DNA of 64,000 bases from Garcia nutans. Taxonomy: Eukaryota; Streptophyta; Magnoliopsida; Malpighiales; Euphorbiaceae. Under the pieces are notes generated by a model. It searched no databases. It was not told where the DNA came from and saw only the letters and a program-made list of their open reading frames with translations. A program made the translations under genes and the position numbers. This document shows, piece after piece, positions 1-10,449 of the stretch (position 1 is the stretch's first letter; every line of letters starts with the position of its first letter). The DNA is taken from the NCBI GenBank assembly GCA_947685225.1, contig CANTUV010000003.1, forward strand, positions 2,736,001 to 2,800,000, read 5' to 3'.

Positions 1-1671
1 CTCACAACATGAGGTACCCAAAATATGAAAACATACCTCTTACGATGTTTTTAAATCAAAATAAATCAATAAAAGTAAACAACCATTCATCATAAATAAA
101 TCATTCATCAAAGACATCAAACATCAATCAAAATATATAATAAATATTTATCCAATTTAAATTAAAGCAGTAAATATATTAACTTTAGGAGTTCATGCAT
201 CAATTAGGGTTTTTAGAGTTTTATGTTTAATAAGTAGGGTTTTGCATATACTAGTTTAATTAGTTGAGAAATATTTTAAAGAAATAACATATCTACTGGA
301 TGTTTAAAAGATTTAGGGTTTTGAATGTTTTTATGAAAATAATGCTACTGTGATTTTAAAAAAATAGGTTTGATTAGGGCTTTAAGCAAACAGATTGTTG
401 TTTTAATTTTTAGAAAGGTGTAATTAGGATTTTAGATTTGAAAAACATGTTTTAAGGTTATTAAAGTTTTAGGGTTTTATAGTTAAGATATTAGGATTTT
501 ATGGTTTGAAATCTTGATTCTATAGATGATGATTTTGAATTTAGAATTTGATGCTTTTCTGTGATCAAAGTTGAGTGTGCTTTTAATATTAACTATATCA
601 ACTACTTATGTATTTTTAGGTGAAAATAAATATAGAAAGCCAAATTTATTGTTGAAAGATTAAAATAGCTCACTGAATGAAATTATAAGAAAATAGCTAC
701 TGTGAAGGTTTGAAAACAAAGTTGATTAAGATTTAGGGTTTGGATAACTCAGGATTTATGAAATTAGACTTATGTTGAATGATTATATTATTTACTTTAA
801 TTAAGATCTTAAGTATTGTATGAATTAACTTATGCTAATTCCTAAACTAGATTGAAGGAAGAATTAAATAACTAAGGTATTGTGATGATGGCTTAAAAGA
901 TGAAGATGATTAATGATTGAATAAACAGAAGTTAGAGCAATTTACCTATGTTTGAAGGCTCCACCAATTTGAAGAAATTAAACCAAGTTGTTACCTTCTT
1001 CAAATTTGACTTTGGTTGAGCAAAGAAATCTGCAGATGATTGCTTCTTGCCTTCTTTGGTTGTTGTGTCTTGAATTTCTCCTTGCTTTCTAGGGTTTTCT
1101 TTTGGCCGAAAGAATTCAAGGGTCCCAAGTTTGGTTCCTAATTTCTTTATTTTTTTGAAAGATCTAAGTTTTGTCTCCAAAGTCCAGATCCCCTTATGAA
1201 GTGTTTTAATGCAGTATTTATAGGAAAAAAAATCAAAACCTAATTCTAATTGTCTAAGGAAATAAAAACCATTTAGGAAAAGAAATCAAAACCAAATAGA
1301 ATTTGATTTCGAAAAAAACTGCGCTGGCAAAAAATTACTACGGGCTACGGGCGGGCCAGCATGAAAATTGAGAGCAAACTGGGGCGTGGGCCAGCCAATT
1401 CACCACAGGAATTTCCTACGGCGAATTGGCCCAAGCCAATTCACTTTCAGTGATGAAAAATTTTCGTCGCCAATTCTTCCGTCGTCGATTTTTTATTTAT
1501 CTATTTATTATTTTTTATACTTTACTAATATTACTTTTTTATTTTTATTAAAAATTAAAAATATTAAATATTAAATATTAAAATAAATATTACTTAATTA
1601 GAATACCACAAAAATTATTTTGGACTATAAAAAATATTAAACCAGACTAGGTCAAAAACTAAGGGTCTACA
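1..1671 (-). repeat. E1 3' LTR (left copy, truncated by window edge)
   Basis: It matches 20083-21728 nearly base for base with few indels. The inner boundary is the terminal GGGTCTACA at 1663-1671, the reverse of an LTR beginning TGTAGACCC, directly followed by the reverse complement of a polypurine tract. A TATA-like CCTATAAATA (minus) lies at 1215-1224. The LTR is rich in scattered TTAGGGTTT motifs. Confidence 0.9.
932..1180 (-). CDS. Small leader ORF inside the E1 3' LTR
   Basis: An 82-codon frame (METKLRSFKK... to ...VEPSNIGKLL) begins about 35 bp after the LTR TATA box, so it would be the first ATG of a transcript from this LTR. The same frame is in the other E1 LTR (21023-21268). The last 18 or so codons, around WFNFFKLVEPSN and the stop, can also be read in the E3 LTR (about 40549-40612) and, more diverged, in S2. 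It could be a real leader peptide, a spliced leader exon or simply the conserved leader RNA. I do not recognise a domain. Confidence 0.25.
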   Translation of the reverse strand: METKLRSFKKIKKLGTKLGTLEFFRPKENPRKQGEIQDTTTKEGKKQSSADFFAQPKSNLKKVTTWFNFFKLVEPSNIGKLL

Positions 1672-1686
1672 GTTTGCCCCCTGCTT
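1672..1686 (-). promoter_or_regulatory. E1 polypurine tract (plus-strand DNA primer)
   Basis: Read on the minus strand the sequence is AAGCAGGGGGCAAAC, ending exactly where the 3' LTR (TGTAGACCC) begins. This is the standard position of the plus-strand primer in LTR retrotransposons and confirms that E1 runs right to left. Confidence 0.85.
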
Positions 1687-1743
1687 GAGCGATCTGAGAC
1701 TACGGCAAAAGAGAGTGAAAAGTAATGTGATTTTTGACTAGGT

Positions 1744-2310
1744 TTGGAGCCATACTGGACTCCCAAAGTTGGTTTGAGCTCTGGACTCAAAAATAATTTG
1801 GGTTCAGGACCCGAACTAGATTTAGGATTTGGGTTCTGGACCCGGGGTAATTTGAATTCTGGACCCGAGCTAAGTTCTAGACTTAAGGATAATTTGGATT
1901 TTGGACCCGAGCTAAGTTCTGGACTTAAGAGAGATTTGGATTCTGGACCCAAGCTAAGTTCTGGAATTAAGAGAGATTTAGGTTCTAGACCCGAGCTAAG
2001 TTTTAGACTTAAAATAATTTAAGTTCTGGACCTAAGTTAAGTTCTGGACTTAAAAATAATTTGGGTTCTGGACCCGAGCTAAGTTCTGGACTTAAGAGAG
2101 AATTTAGGTTATGGACCTAAGCTAAGTTCTGAATTTAAAAATAATTTGGGTTCTGGACCCTAGCTAAATTCTGGACTTAAGAGAGAATTTAGATTCTGGA
2201 CCTAAGCTAAGTTCTGGACTTAAAAATAATTTGGGTTCTGGACCTGAGATAAGTTCTGGACTTAAGAGAGAATTTAATTTCTAGACCTAAGCTAAGAGAG
2301 ATTTGATTAT
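1744..2310. repeat. Minisatellite next to the E1 polypurine tract
   Basis: About 13 imperfect copies of a roughly 42-bp unit, itself built of two related half units: one with TTCTGGACTTAAGAGAGA or TTCTGGACTTAAAAATAAT, one with TTCTGGACCCGAGCTAAG. Copies differ by point changes and small indels. The open frames that cross it on both strands are artefacts of a repeat without stops. Tandem repeats in the 3' untranslated region are a known habit of Tat-lineage elements. Confidence 0.85.
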
Positions 2311-2628
2311 CTGCTAAAAATAATTGTAGTCAGTAGGATACTAAAGGAATTTGCAAAAAAATTTAGCTAATTTTTACCATGCACATACCTTCTTACCCCA
2401 TGGGTGTAAAAACATTTTAAAAGTGAAAAAATATTTATATACACGCAAATATCTGAATGATTGAATTGAATAATTGAGTTTCCTATTTATTCACTGTGTA
2501 GTTATTGTTCATATACTATTCACTAACTATTTATTTACTATTTATCAATAGTAACATTTACTCTTTTTTTTTCAAGAGAATACTGTTTTTCTCTTTTTTA
2601 TTTTTGTCTTTTTCCTTTGCAATTTTTC

Positions 2629-2636
2629 TATATAAA
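2629..2636 (+). promoter_or_regulatory. TATA box of the antisense PMD gene in E1
   Basis: TATATAAA stands 77 bp before the ATG at 2713 and is followed by GGCTCATTTC (2641-2650). The same pair, a TATAAATA box then GGCTCATTTC, precedes the PMD gene of E5 (50842 onward), although the two elements are otherwise diverged. Confidence 0.6.
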
Positions 2637-2712
2637 CCTTGGCTCATTTCTTTATTTCATCCATACTTATACATTTTGAAATCAGAGGGTTTAGCAAAGA
2701 GCTAAGGAGAAA

Positions 2713-4755
2713 ATGCATTCTTCAATATCAGGAACTCGATCTAATACTAAGCTATTGGAGTTTATTCGGCAGCATGAAAATGGAAATATAAGTCTACTAG
2801 CAAGGATGCAGCTTCATCGCAGTTTAAATCAAAAGACCAAGGTAATAATTCAATTATTTATTTTAACAGCAAATTATTCTTTATTTTTCATTTTTTTTCT
2901 TTTTTCTTTTTTTTCTTTCCTATTTTTTTCTTTTTATTTTTTGTTTCTTTTTTTTTTGTTTCTTTTAAGATTTAGGAAAAATAAATTAATTAGATGAATA
3001 TATTTAAGAATTTAACAAGCAAGTAAATAGATAGACTAAAAATAGAACATAAATAAATTTAGCCTAAAAATCAGTGGTATTGATATGATGATATACTCAC
3101 CTTGTGTTAAATTACCTGACTCCGTGTTAGAGTGATCGTTGCATTATTCAAGGTGGAGGGTGTGTCTATAAAGCCCGACAATGGTATGATGTAGCACCTT
3201 CTCGGGTAAAACGGATTATCCGGGATTGCGGTTTTGAAAGCTTTATCTTACAATTACCATCCGAGGAGTGTCTGATAGACAGGAGTGTAGTTCAAGCATT
3301 GTCAAAGCGATGGATGGATATGACCCATACTTTTCACCTACCTATATGCGAAATGACCATTGGCCTAGTCGATTATACAGCCATAACTGGTATCCGGTAC
3401 TATGGCCTTCCTGTCCCTCTTACCAATGATATTCTAACATTCGAAGAAGTCCAACAATTAATCGGTATGGAACCATCATTTAATGGGCCTTTCAAGATAA
3501 AATTGAGCTGATTCGGAGTTATTAGATGAACTATGAAAGACAGGTTCATAGGAAAATAGCCAAGCAATATGCTCGATGATTTTACTGTATTTGCTCGGGT
3601 CGACCATTTTATGCAGCATCGAATTTGCCATCCATTTGTCTGTGTTGAGGGCCCTTAGTGATATGAGTATGGTACCACTTTATGGCTAGGATGAAGCTGG
3701 CCTTGCCTATCTTTATCATGGACTTGATAAGATTTGTAGAAATAAGAAGTCTTTTGTTGGCTTTATGGTGGTTGTCGAGGTACTCTTCTTCCACCAATGT
3801 AAATTCTATTCTTATTCTTGCATGAATTTGACTTTTATTATTGTTGTAGGCATGGGCATATGAGCATAATCTTGTGAGGGTGCTAGGAATTTCCCGAGAG
3901 AGAGTCAGGTATCCGAGATTGAATTTTTGGTTGTCATATCGTGTAGAAGTTTTCGGCTCTCACCATGTGCACACCCAGCGCTATCTCTTAAGTTGCTTAA
4001 CATGGGGCCAAGTAAAATAACATTAGTATACTTTAAAATTTATATAAAAGTTACCTTATGTCATTTTATAGGTCAATATGGCCTGGTGGAACACAGAAGA
4101 GCGAACGAACTGTACTTCTTCCATGAATGCCGCACTGCCTTTTCAACATACTCGTCGAGTCATTGCCGGCCTTGTGTCCAATGGCTGGTTTCTTAGGGAG
4201 AAAGTGTATGAGTGGTTTCTTAGTCCCGAGAACTAGAGGATTCCGATGAGTTTCCCAGAGTATACTTTAAATATGACATCAATGCCGAAAAATGCATGGT
4301 TGTTAGCTTGACACGGTTATGATGTTGAAACCTTTCTCTATCCACTGGGTGCAACTTATATCCTGTTTATTTGAGTAGGACTCTTGAACTTTGGTGTATC
4401 TCCTATTGGCATATGGGAGCTTCCCAACAAAAATGAGGATATAGATGAGGAGGAGTATCACGGAGAGGGAAGAGAGTCTATCTCGCATCTCGGGGCTAGC
4501 ACTTCTCAGGTAAACTTTTACAATCTTTCCATTGCAATTGCTTCTTTCTTAACTTGTTTTGACTTTTTTAATAATTGTTGCAGGCTGCTGGCTCATTTGG
4601 TCATGAGGTTGGACCTTCCTTTACCGCTCCTCCGTTTGCTCATTCTAATCAACCGGAGATACATCTCATCCACAGGGCATTGATATGAATTACCTGGTAG
4701 GTTTTCTTATTCCATGATAATTTATGCTATATGTATGCATGATTATGTATGCTCC
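2713..4755 (+). pseudogene. Antisense plant-mobile-domain (PMD, aminotransferase-like) gene of E1, 5' part
   Basis: A multi-exon gene on the strand opposite to pol. Exon 1 (2713-2841, 43 codons) ends at a GTAATA donor. Exon 2 starts at 3131 after TTAG and encodes the PMD core, with RWMDMTHTFHLP, then EMTIGLVDYTAITG and YYGLPVP, the usual 'W...THTFHLP..EMT....D...L.G' pattern of the family. Exon 3 begins near 3850 (AWAYEHNL) and exon 4 near 4073 (NMAWWNTEERTN); a later exon has the acidic stretch NEDIDEEEYHGEG and ends at a GTAAAC donor near 4510. In-frame stops lie near 3509 and in the following 250 bp, and near 4232. The CACTA element cuts the gene at 4759; a piece of its end resumes at 9982. 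PMD proteins are known both as host silencing factors (MAIN/MAIL1 type) and as passengers of transposons. This copy is a pseudogene. Confidence 0.75.
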
Positions 4756-4758
4756 TTC

Positions 4759-5130
4759 CACTACAAAAAAACACGCTATCTGCGACGGACAGAATCCGTC
4801 GCAGATCCGTCGCAAATCAAGTTTTGCGACTGATCTGCGACCGATCTGCGACGGATACGATCCGTTAATAAAAAAGGCGTCGCAATTTTTAATTTGCGAC
4901 CGGCTGTCGTAGATTGCGACGGATTTGCAACCACTCGGTGGTTGCAAATCTCGCGCTTAAATTTTCGTGGGAAAAGGGCAGCCGTCACAGATTCCGTCGC
5001 AGATTTAGTCGCAGATTTCCGTCGCAGATTGCCCTCACAGATTTCATCGCAGATTGTCGTCGCAGTATCTGTCGCAGATTCCGTCATAGATTTCAAATAT
5101 CCGTCGCAGATTTGTAGCAAATCCGTAGTA
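4759..5130. repeat. Left subterminal repeat array of the CACTA element
   Basis: A dense run of TCTGCGACGG, CCGTCGCAGAT and CCGTCGCAAAT variants in both orientations, able to fold on itself. The frames open across it are repeat artefacts. Confidence 0.75.
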
Positions 5131-7130
5131 ATTTAATATTGATTTTTATTGGAACTATTTGTATTATCAATTAATTTTATGAGAACTTTATAAATACATT
5201 TGGAATATTTAAACACAATCGAAAAAATTACTAATTACATTGATAAAAATAATTCTTTTATTAATCTTCAATAAAATAAAATATTTTACAATTTAACTAT
5301 ACAAGTGTTAAGAACACTACTATAAATAATCTATCTTGAAAATAACAATATAGATCTTCAATTATCATTTTCCATTGAATCATGACTTGCATCATCATTA
5401 TTAACCTGCAAATAATATTAAAAAGAGTAAATGAAAAGAATAATATGATACATGTTAACAAAGTAATACTAACCGTGGTGTGTAGGCTTTTTCATTCAAC
5501 TCGTGTAGCTGCTCAGGAATTTTGTATATACACAAGCTGTTTGTCGTCGGGTGCATGTAAATGTGCTCTCTTTGCATTGACTTTGCTAATTTATTCACAT
5601 CAACTATTGTTTGAATCGCTGGCGCCGTTGCCTACAACCAAAAGAAATAGAAATTTTATTTTATTTTATTACTGATTATGCATCAATATACATTTTTGAA
5701 AACTGACTCTGTATCTTATATCAAATGCATTTGAGAAATGCCATTTACATGATGAGTCAATTTGTCAATACTGCGAGCATAGATTATTCAATGAGATTAT
5801 TTAACTCGGTAAACAAATACAAGATTTAAACATGCTTGTATCACATTCACTATGGTTCACACACGAACCAAGTTTTCTTATATGTGTCTGAAATGGACAC
5901 TTATCCAAGATTTGGTCTAAATTGAAGTGTCCAAGGAAAGTACCCCTGTTTAGAGACTAAGAAACACCATTTATGAATGAATATGAATCAACAAAAGAAG
6001 CAACAACCAGTTCACAGCTTCTGAATTCAATGTGTGTTGCAGAGTGCACCGAAGCCATAAAAGTCTTTTAGATATTGAATGAAAGAACAATTTAACAGTT
6101 TTAAATGGGTCCAAAAAAAGTAATAAGATTAACACAATATCAAATCCAAATGAAAAATCAACAAGTTTGCAAAGATGTCAGACATCAATTTACAAATAAA
6201 TGAACAAAATCAACAAGCTGATAAATATCAGTTTCTTACCTGTACAAAGATAGAAAAAGAAAGAAAAGGTTTCTCCCCAACCTTTTTATGCCGAGCCTGA
6301 GGGGGGCAAAGTAGAACAATATGAATTAAATTAAAAGGAATAACAGTAGAATTTGTGAAGAATGACTATATGTAAAGAAAAAAGTTCTTCAATCACAACT
6401 CATAAGGAAGTCAAGGAAGGATCACAGTAACAAGTTTCTTGCTCTCTGGGTACCTTAATCAAGATTCTAAGTAAAACCAGTCTTTGTGAGCTAAATTACA
6501 GAAAAATAAACTGAAATTCCTTTACTGAGTCCATAACATTGAAAGGGTGAAACTTCTACCGGTACTAGCAAGCATTTAAGGTGGTTCCTATTACATAATA
6601 CAAGAACAAGAAAGGCCTATGTTTACTAGAGAATTTTCTTCTTCTTCTTCTTTATTTTATTTTATTTGGAAGGGGTTGGGATAACAAGCAAGAAGAATAG
6701 AACAACACACAAACAGTGTTTACTGAATCATGCTAGCTTGGTAGTTTTGTGCAACAATATTCAATTTAATCCACCAATATTCAGATTCTGAAATGGAAAC
6801 AAATAATATGAGCATCATCCAAGCATCATGTCCCCATTGGGCTACAGGCGATGCCCCTGAGGCACCCTCACCCCCAAGTCCCTCCATGGAATTTAACCTT
6901 CACAATCCTGTAGATTTCGCAAATAAAACACATCAAACAAAGCTGCAAAACTCAAAGAACATCAAAACATACAACAAATACTCATTATTTGTAGCATAAA
7001 CAGAAGTGATTGGCAACAAGAACTGACTAAAATCCAAACGTGTTCACATGATTTATTAACCACACATTGAAGTATTCATTCAATTGAAGCTTCACATTGA
7101 AGTATTCAGTTCCCCAAGTAGCAACCCTTT
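5131..7130. other. CACTA interior, no recognisable gene
   Basis: AT-rich sequence with only short frames that lack the length, splice structure or motifs of a known protein. I see no transposase signature (no TNP2-like frame) on either strand. Confidence 0.6.
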
Positions 7131-7159
7131 TTTCCTCCAATGGTGCTGGCGACTCTGTT

Positions 7160-7560
7160 GCAGGTTTATAAACACACAAGATTAATAAAAAACTTTAACA
7201 TTGATAATGAACTTCAAAAAGAAGCCACCAAAGTTAATACACAAACCTTCAGTGGTCTCTTTGCGAGCAATATTAGCCTTCATGAGATCTGTTGCTGCCT
7301 CAGCAGCCTTGATTCCAGCAGCCCCTGTGCAATAGCTGTTTCGAATTGTCTGCTTGCAGCACTTGTAGCCCCATTGATGATCCTTCCACCATGAACCCCA
7401 CACACATGTGTGGTTGTTGATGAAAACATAAATAAACAAATAAATTTCTTGTATCAGAAAAGAAAAGAACACCGCCAATCATGGCTGCAACCAAGAACTG
7501 CCAGTAAGTGAGGGAAAACCCACCATCTCACTGACACCAGAAAGGTTGCCTAGCCAAGAA
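7160..7560 (-). pseudogene. Probable captured host-gene fragment inside the CACTA element
   Basis: On the minus strand two exon-like blocks stand out against non-coding surroundings. One (about 7440-7510) encodes a hydrophobic stretch with WQFLVAAMIGGVLFFSD, likely a membrane helix. The other (about 7245-7395) encodes an alanine-rich helical stretch: HGGRIINGATSAASRQFET in one frame, then AAGIKAAEAATDLMKANIAR in the next, so one frameshift separates the halves. The first block and its upstream sequence recur, diverged, at about 8930-9010 and 9100-9190. I cannot name the parent gene. Capture of host exons by CACTA elements is well known, and a decayed host gene is the simplest reading; composition by chance is the alternative. 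Confidence 0.4.
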
Positions 7561-8205
7561 ATTGACTATTTTCTATCCGAGTCTGATTTTAGATCACTGA
7601 GTATATCTTCATAGCCTCATTATTATTATTACTACTACTAATACTACCATTGATATATAAAGACAGAAAGAGTCAGAAGTGTTTGATAATGCTTTTCGTT
7701 TTCTTCTCTTTCAAGGGATGCAATATAAGACATGAAATCAATGGCTCCGCTGCCGATCAGAGAGGTAGAGTTAACCACCCTGAAAACCTTCCACCTATAA
7801 GAGAGCAAAGCCTCATTCTTGATCAGACAAACAAATGATACCCTAAACTTTTAAATGCTCATAAGCTAATTTTTTAACCTCAAACACCCTCTTAGTTCTC
7901 CTTCCCTGTATTAAAAAAAATACTTGATTTTAGGTCACATATTTCTTTTTCTTCATCCTCCGATCAAGATATGAGGTTAACAAAGCTTGAGGCAATGTCC
8001 ATCATGGTTTGCAAGGTGTTTCTGCAAGCAAATGGAACCTGGACAGTGAAAAACTAGAACAAATTACAGCAGCAATAAGATTCATGCACTAGTACAAAAC
8101 TATTATGAAACCAAACTCAAACAAAGATCTGAAAAAATTCAGATTTAGTTTTTTAAAGATCTGAAAAAATTTAGATTTAGTTTTTTTCTGAATCTCAACT
8201 GTAAA

Positions 8206-8330
8206 ATCATCAACAACAACAACAAAGCCTTAATCCCAAGTTAATTGGGTCGGCTATATGAATTTTTTTTTCACTCCATTCGATTTAGGACTACCTTCTC
8301 TAATAAATGTAGAGCGAAAAGATAAATGTA
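8206..8330 (-). mobile_element. Au-like SINE 3' fragment
   Basis: The sequence begins (CAA)n then AAAGCCTTAATCCCAA and GGGTCGGCTA, the reverse complement of the conserved 3' end of plant Au-type SINEs, whose tail is TTG repeats. Only about 120 bp is present; the tRNA-like 5' part with A and B boxes is missing. Confidence 0.6.
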
Positions 8331-9119
8331 GAGCAGAAAATCTCAACAGTAAGATCAAATAAACAAAATCCAAGGACACGTCAAAACATATTTGGAGTTA
8401 TGAATTACGAAAATCCATCCACATGAATATAGTAACGGGTTTATTTAGTGCTTAGAGGCTTTCTCCACGTAGAACTTAAACTAACTAATAAATCACATTT
8501 TATTTGAACAATTAGGTTAAACCAACCTCAACATCTAAGACAAAGGAATAACTGAATAGAAAAAAAGTATTTAAAAATGATTATTATGAACAAGCTGCGT
8601 AATTCCAATTTAAAAAAAATAAACAAACATCTAGACAACAAGAAAATAGAAAAGAATTCAACAACTTGAAATTCTTTGATAAAACAATTGAAAAAAGGCA
8701 CTCAAAACTTAACAATAAAGCTTTGGTTGGGTTTGATGTTTCAAGAATTATGGTTTTCTATTTACTCATACCAATTTCAAATCATAATTCAATGTATAAT
8801 GCTGGATGAGAAGCTGCAATGCTGACAAAACCACTTATCACAAAAACAACACAAAATCAGAGAGAAAGAAATGGATATAAATTAATATAGACATAACAGA
8901 CCTTAGCACTACAATCGATCAAACATACAAGGTTGAAGCCTACAACCAAGAAAGAAACACTACTGATGTGGCTGCATCCAAGAACTACTGAACCCCAAAA
9001 GTTGCCCCTCCAAAAAATTGAGCATTTTCCCTTCGAATCTAATTTGGGCCTTCAGAGGAGAAATCAGAAGAGAGAGAGGAGGCTCAGATCAGATATGCCA
9101 TGGACAGAACAAGAAAGAA

Positions 9120-9340
9120 ACACAACAGAACCATGGCTGCAAACTGAGGGAAAAGCCTTCCCCATTTGTTGCCCCGCCATGAAATGTTGCATTTCTTGTA
9201 AAGTCTGATCATGGGTCACTGAGAATAGTATTCATCATAGCCTCGCCGTAGATAGATAGAGAAAGAGATTTATTTATTTATTTATTTTTTAGGGCTGTTG
9301 GGGTTGCTAATACAAGAAATGAAATCATTGGCTCCAAGTG
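9120..9340 (-). repeat. Diverged duplicate of the captured segment at 7490-7760
   Basis: Shared blocks in the same order include a TGGCTGCAA segment with AGGGAAAA, a GATCA..TCACTGAG segment, CATAGCCTC, an AGATAGAGAAAGAG-like run and GAAATGAAATCA.TGGCTCC. They show an internal duplication of the captured or filler sequence. An ATTT run at 9262-9281 interrupts it. Confidence 0.5.
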
Positions 9341-9371
9341 CAATTTTTCACTACAAAAATATTCAATTTTT

Positions 9372-9703
9372 CACTACAAAAATATTCGGAATTTGCGACG
9401 GAAATCTGCGACGGACATGTTTCCGTCGCAAATTTGCTACGGATCTGCGACGGATTTGCGATGTAAAATTTTTCGCAAAATTCTCGGCGGGAGTAATCCC
9501 GCCAACTTTAGCGACGATTATTTGCGACGGACTGATTTTCGTCGCAGATCTGCGACGGATTTGCAACGGATTTGCGACCAATTTCTCAAAATTCCTCTGA
9601 CTCGTCCTTCCGTAGCAGATCCGTCATAGATCCATAGCAAATTTGCGACGGAAACAAGTCCGTCGCAGATTTCCGTCGCAAAATTCTGAATATTTTTATA
9701 GTG
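9372..9703. repeat. Internal MITE-like inverted repeat within the right CACTA end
   Basis: CACTACAAAAATATTC begins at 9372, and a near-copy of the same start lies 24 bp upstream. The partner end GAATATTTTTATAGTG finishes at about 9703. The segment between is built of CCGTCGCAA motifs. It looks like a short deletion derivative nested in, or duplicated from, the right terminus (9704-9978), which carries the same motifs. The flanks do not give a clear target duplication. Confidence 0.5.
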
Positions 9704-9981
9704 AAATTTGCGACGGCAATAGACGGTAGCAGATCTCCGTTGCAAATTGGTTTTTTTAGTGTTTTCTCTCTCTCGCCAAGTTTCCGCGCCAACTTTTACG
9801 ACGATTATTTGCGACGGAATGATTTTCGTCGCAGATCTGCGACGGATTTGCGACCAATTTCTCAAAATTCCTCTGACTTGTCCTTCCGTCGCAAATCCGT
9901 CGCAGATCCGTAGCAAATTTGCGACGGAAACATGTCCGTCGTAAATTTCCGTCGCAAATGCTGAATATTTTTGTAGTGTTC

Positions 9982-10449
9982 TTCAATAGGCGATGACTTT
10001 TTTAAGGCTTTGTTTGATCATGATCCACCACCGCATTCATAGTGATCTATGAGTATTGTATCAATTTAGGAAATATTTTATAATAAGTATAATGATAAGA
10101 ATAATAATGATGATATATAATTTTTATTTTTACCACAACTTTCCTTTTTTTTTTATCATCATCATTATTGATACGCTACAATTATTGGCCTTTCCTCTTC
10201 ACATTTAATATTTCCACAGTATCACTAATTTACAAAACAAAAGGCAACGCGGCAACTCAAAACCTTTCGTCGCCAATTCCCTATCCTTGTGCATCTCAGT
10301 CTCATACTTTTCCTTGTCAATTTTGGAATAGCACAATCATCACATATAAATTTCTTTTCACGCCATGATTTCATACAGAAGCCAGGAGATTTTCTACTTC
10401 AACGTAAAAATTCCTTTTAACAATTCCAATTTTCCTTCAGTCGTCAACA
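9982..10449 (+). other. 3' end of the E1 PMD gene and upstream region of the DUF7745-like gene
   Basis: The first 60 bp (GATGACTTTTTTAAGGC onward) align with the last exon of the E2 PMD gene (29078 onward), so this is the gene's tail beyond the CACTA element. An AT-rich low-complexity stretch follows (10070-10150). The remainder should hold the PMD polyadenylation site and the promoter of the next gene; I see no convincing TATA box. Confidence 0.5.

Larger units (their letters stand above)
4759..9978. mobile_element. Non-autonomous CACTA (En/Spm-type) DNA transposon inside the E1 PMD gene
   Basis: The left end is CACTACAAAAAAA and the right end is ...AATATTTTTGTAGTG, inverted CACTACAAAAA termini. 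Both are flanked by TTC (4756-4758 and 9979-9981), the 3-bp target duplication typical of CACTA elements. Subterminal regions (4759-5130 and 9348-9978) are packed with short direct and inverted copies of TTGCGACGG / CCGTCGCAA, as expected for transposase-binding arrays. No transposase frame is visible in the 4.2-kb centre, so it would have to be mobilised in trans. The flanks match adjacent parts of the E2 PMD gene (about 28730-28760 on the left, 29076 onward on the right). About 300 bp present in E2 is missing in E1. Confidence 0.82.

Noticed and set aside
1659..2022. Overlapping open frames on both strands rich in Gly/Pro/Ser/Leu
   Set aside because: They are by-products of the 42-bp minisatellite, which happens to lack stops.
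4759..5130. CRISPR-like spaced repeats
   Set aside because: The repeats are short, in both orientations and without spacers of constant length; this is a plant transposon end.
4690..5136. Several Arg-rich frames on both strands
   Set aside because: They are produced by the CCGTCGCAA subterminal repeats of the CACTA element; the same applies to 9298-9986.
5131..9340. An intact host gene between the CACTA ends
   Set aside because: Only short, frameshifted and duplicated exon-like blocks were found; no start-to-stop gene model with splice sites could be supported.
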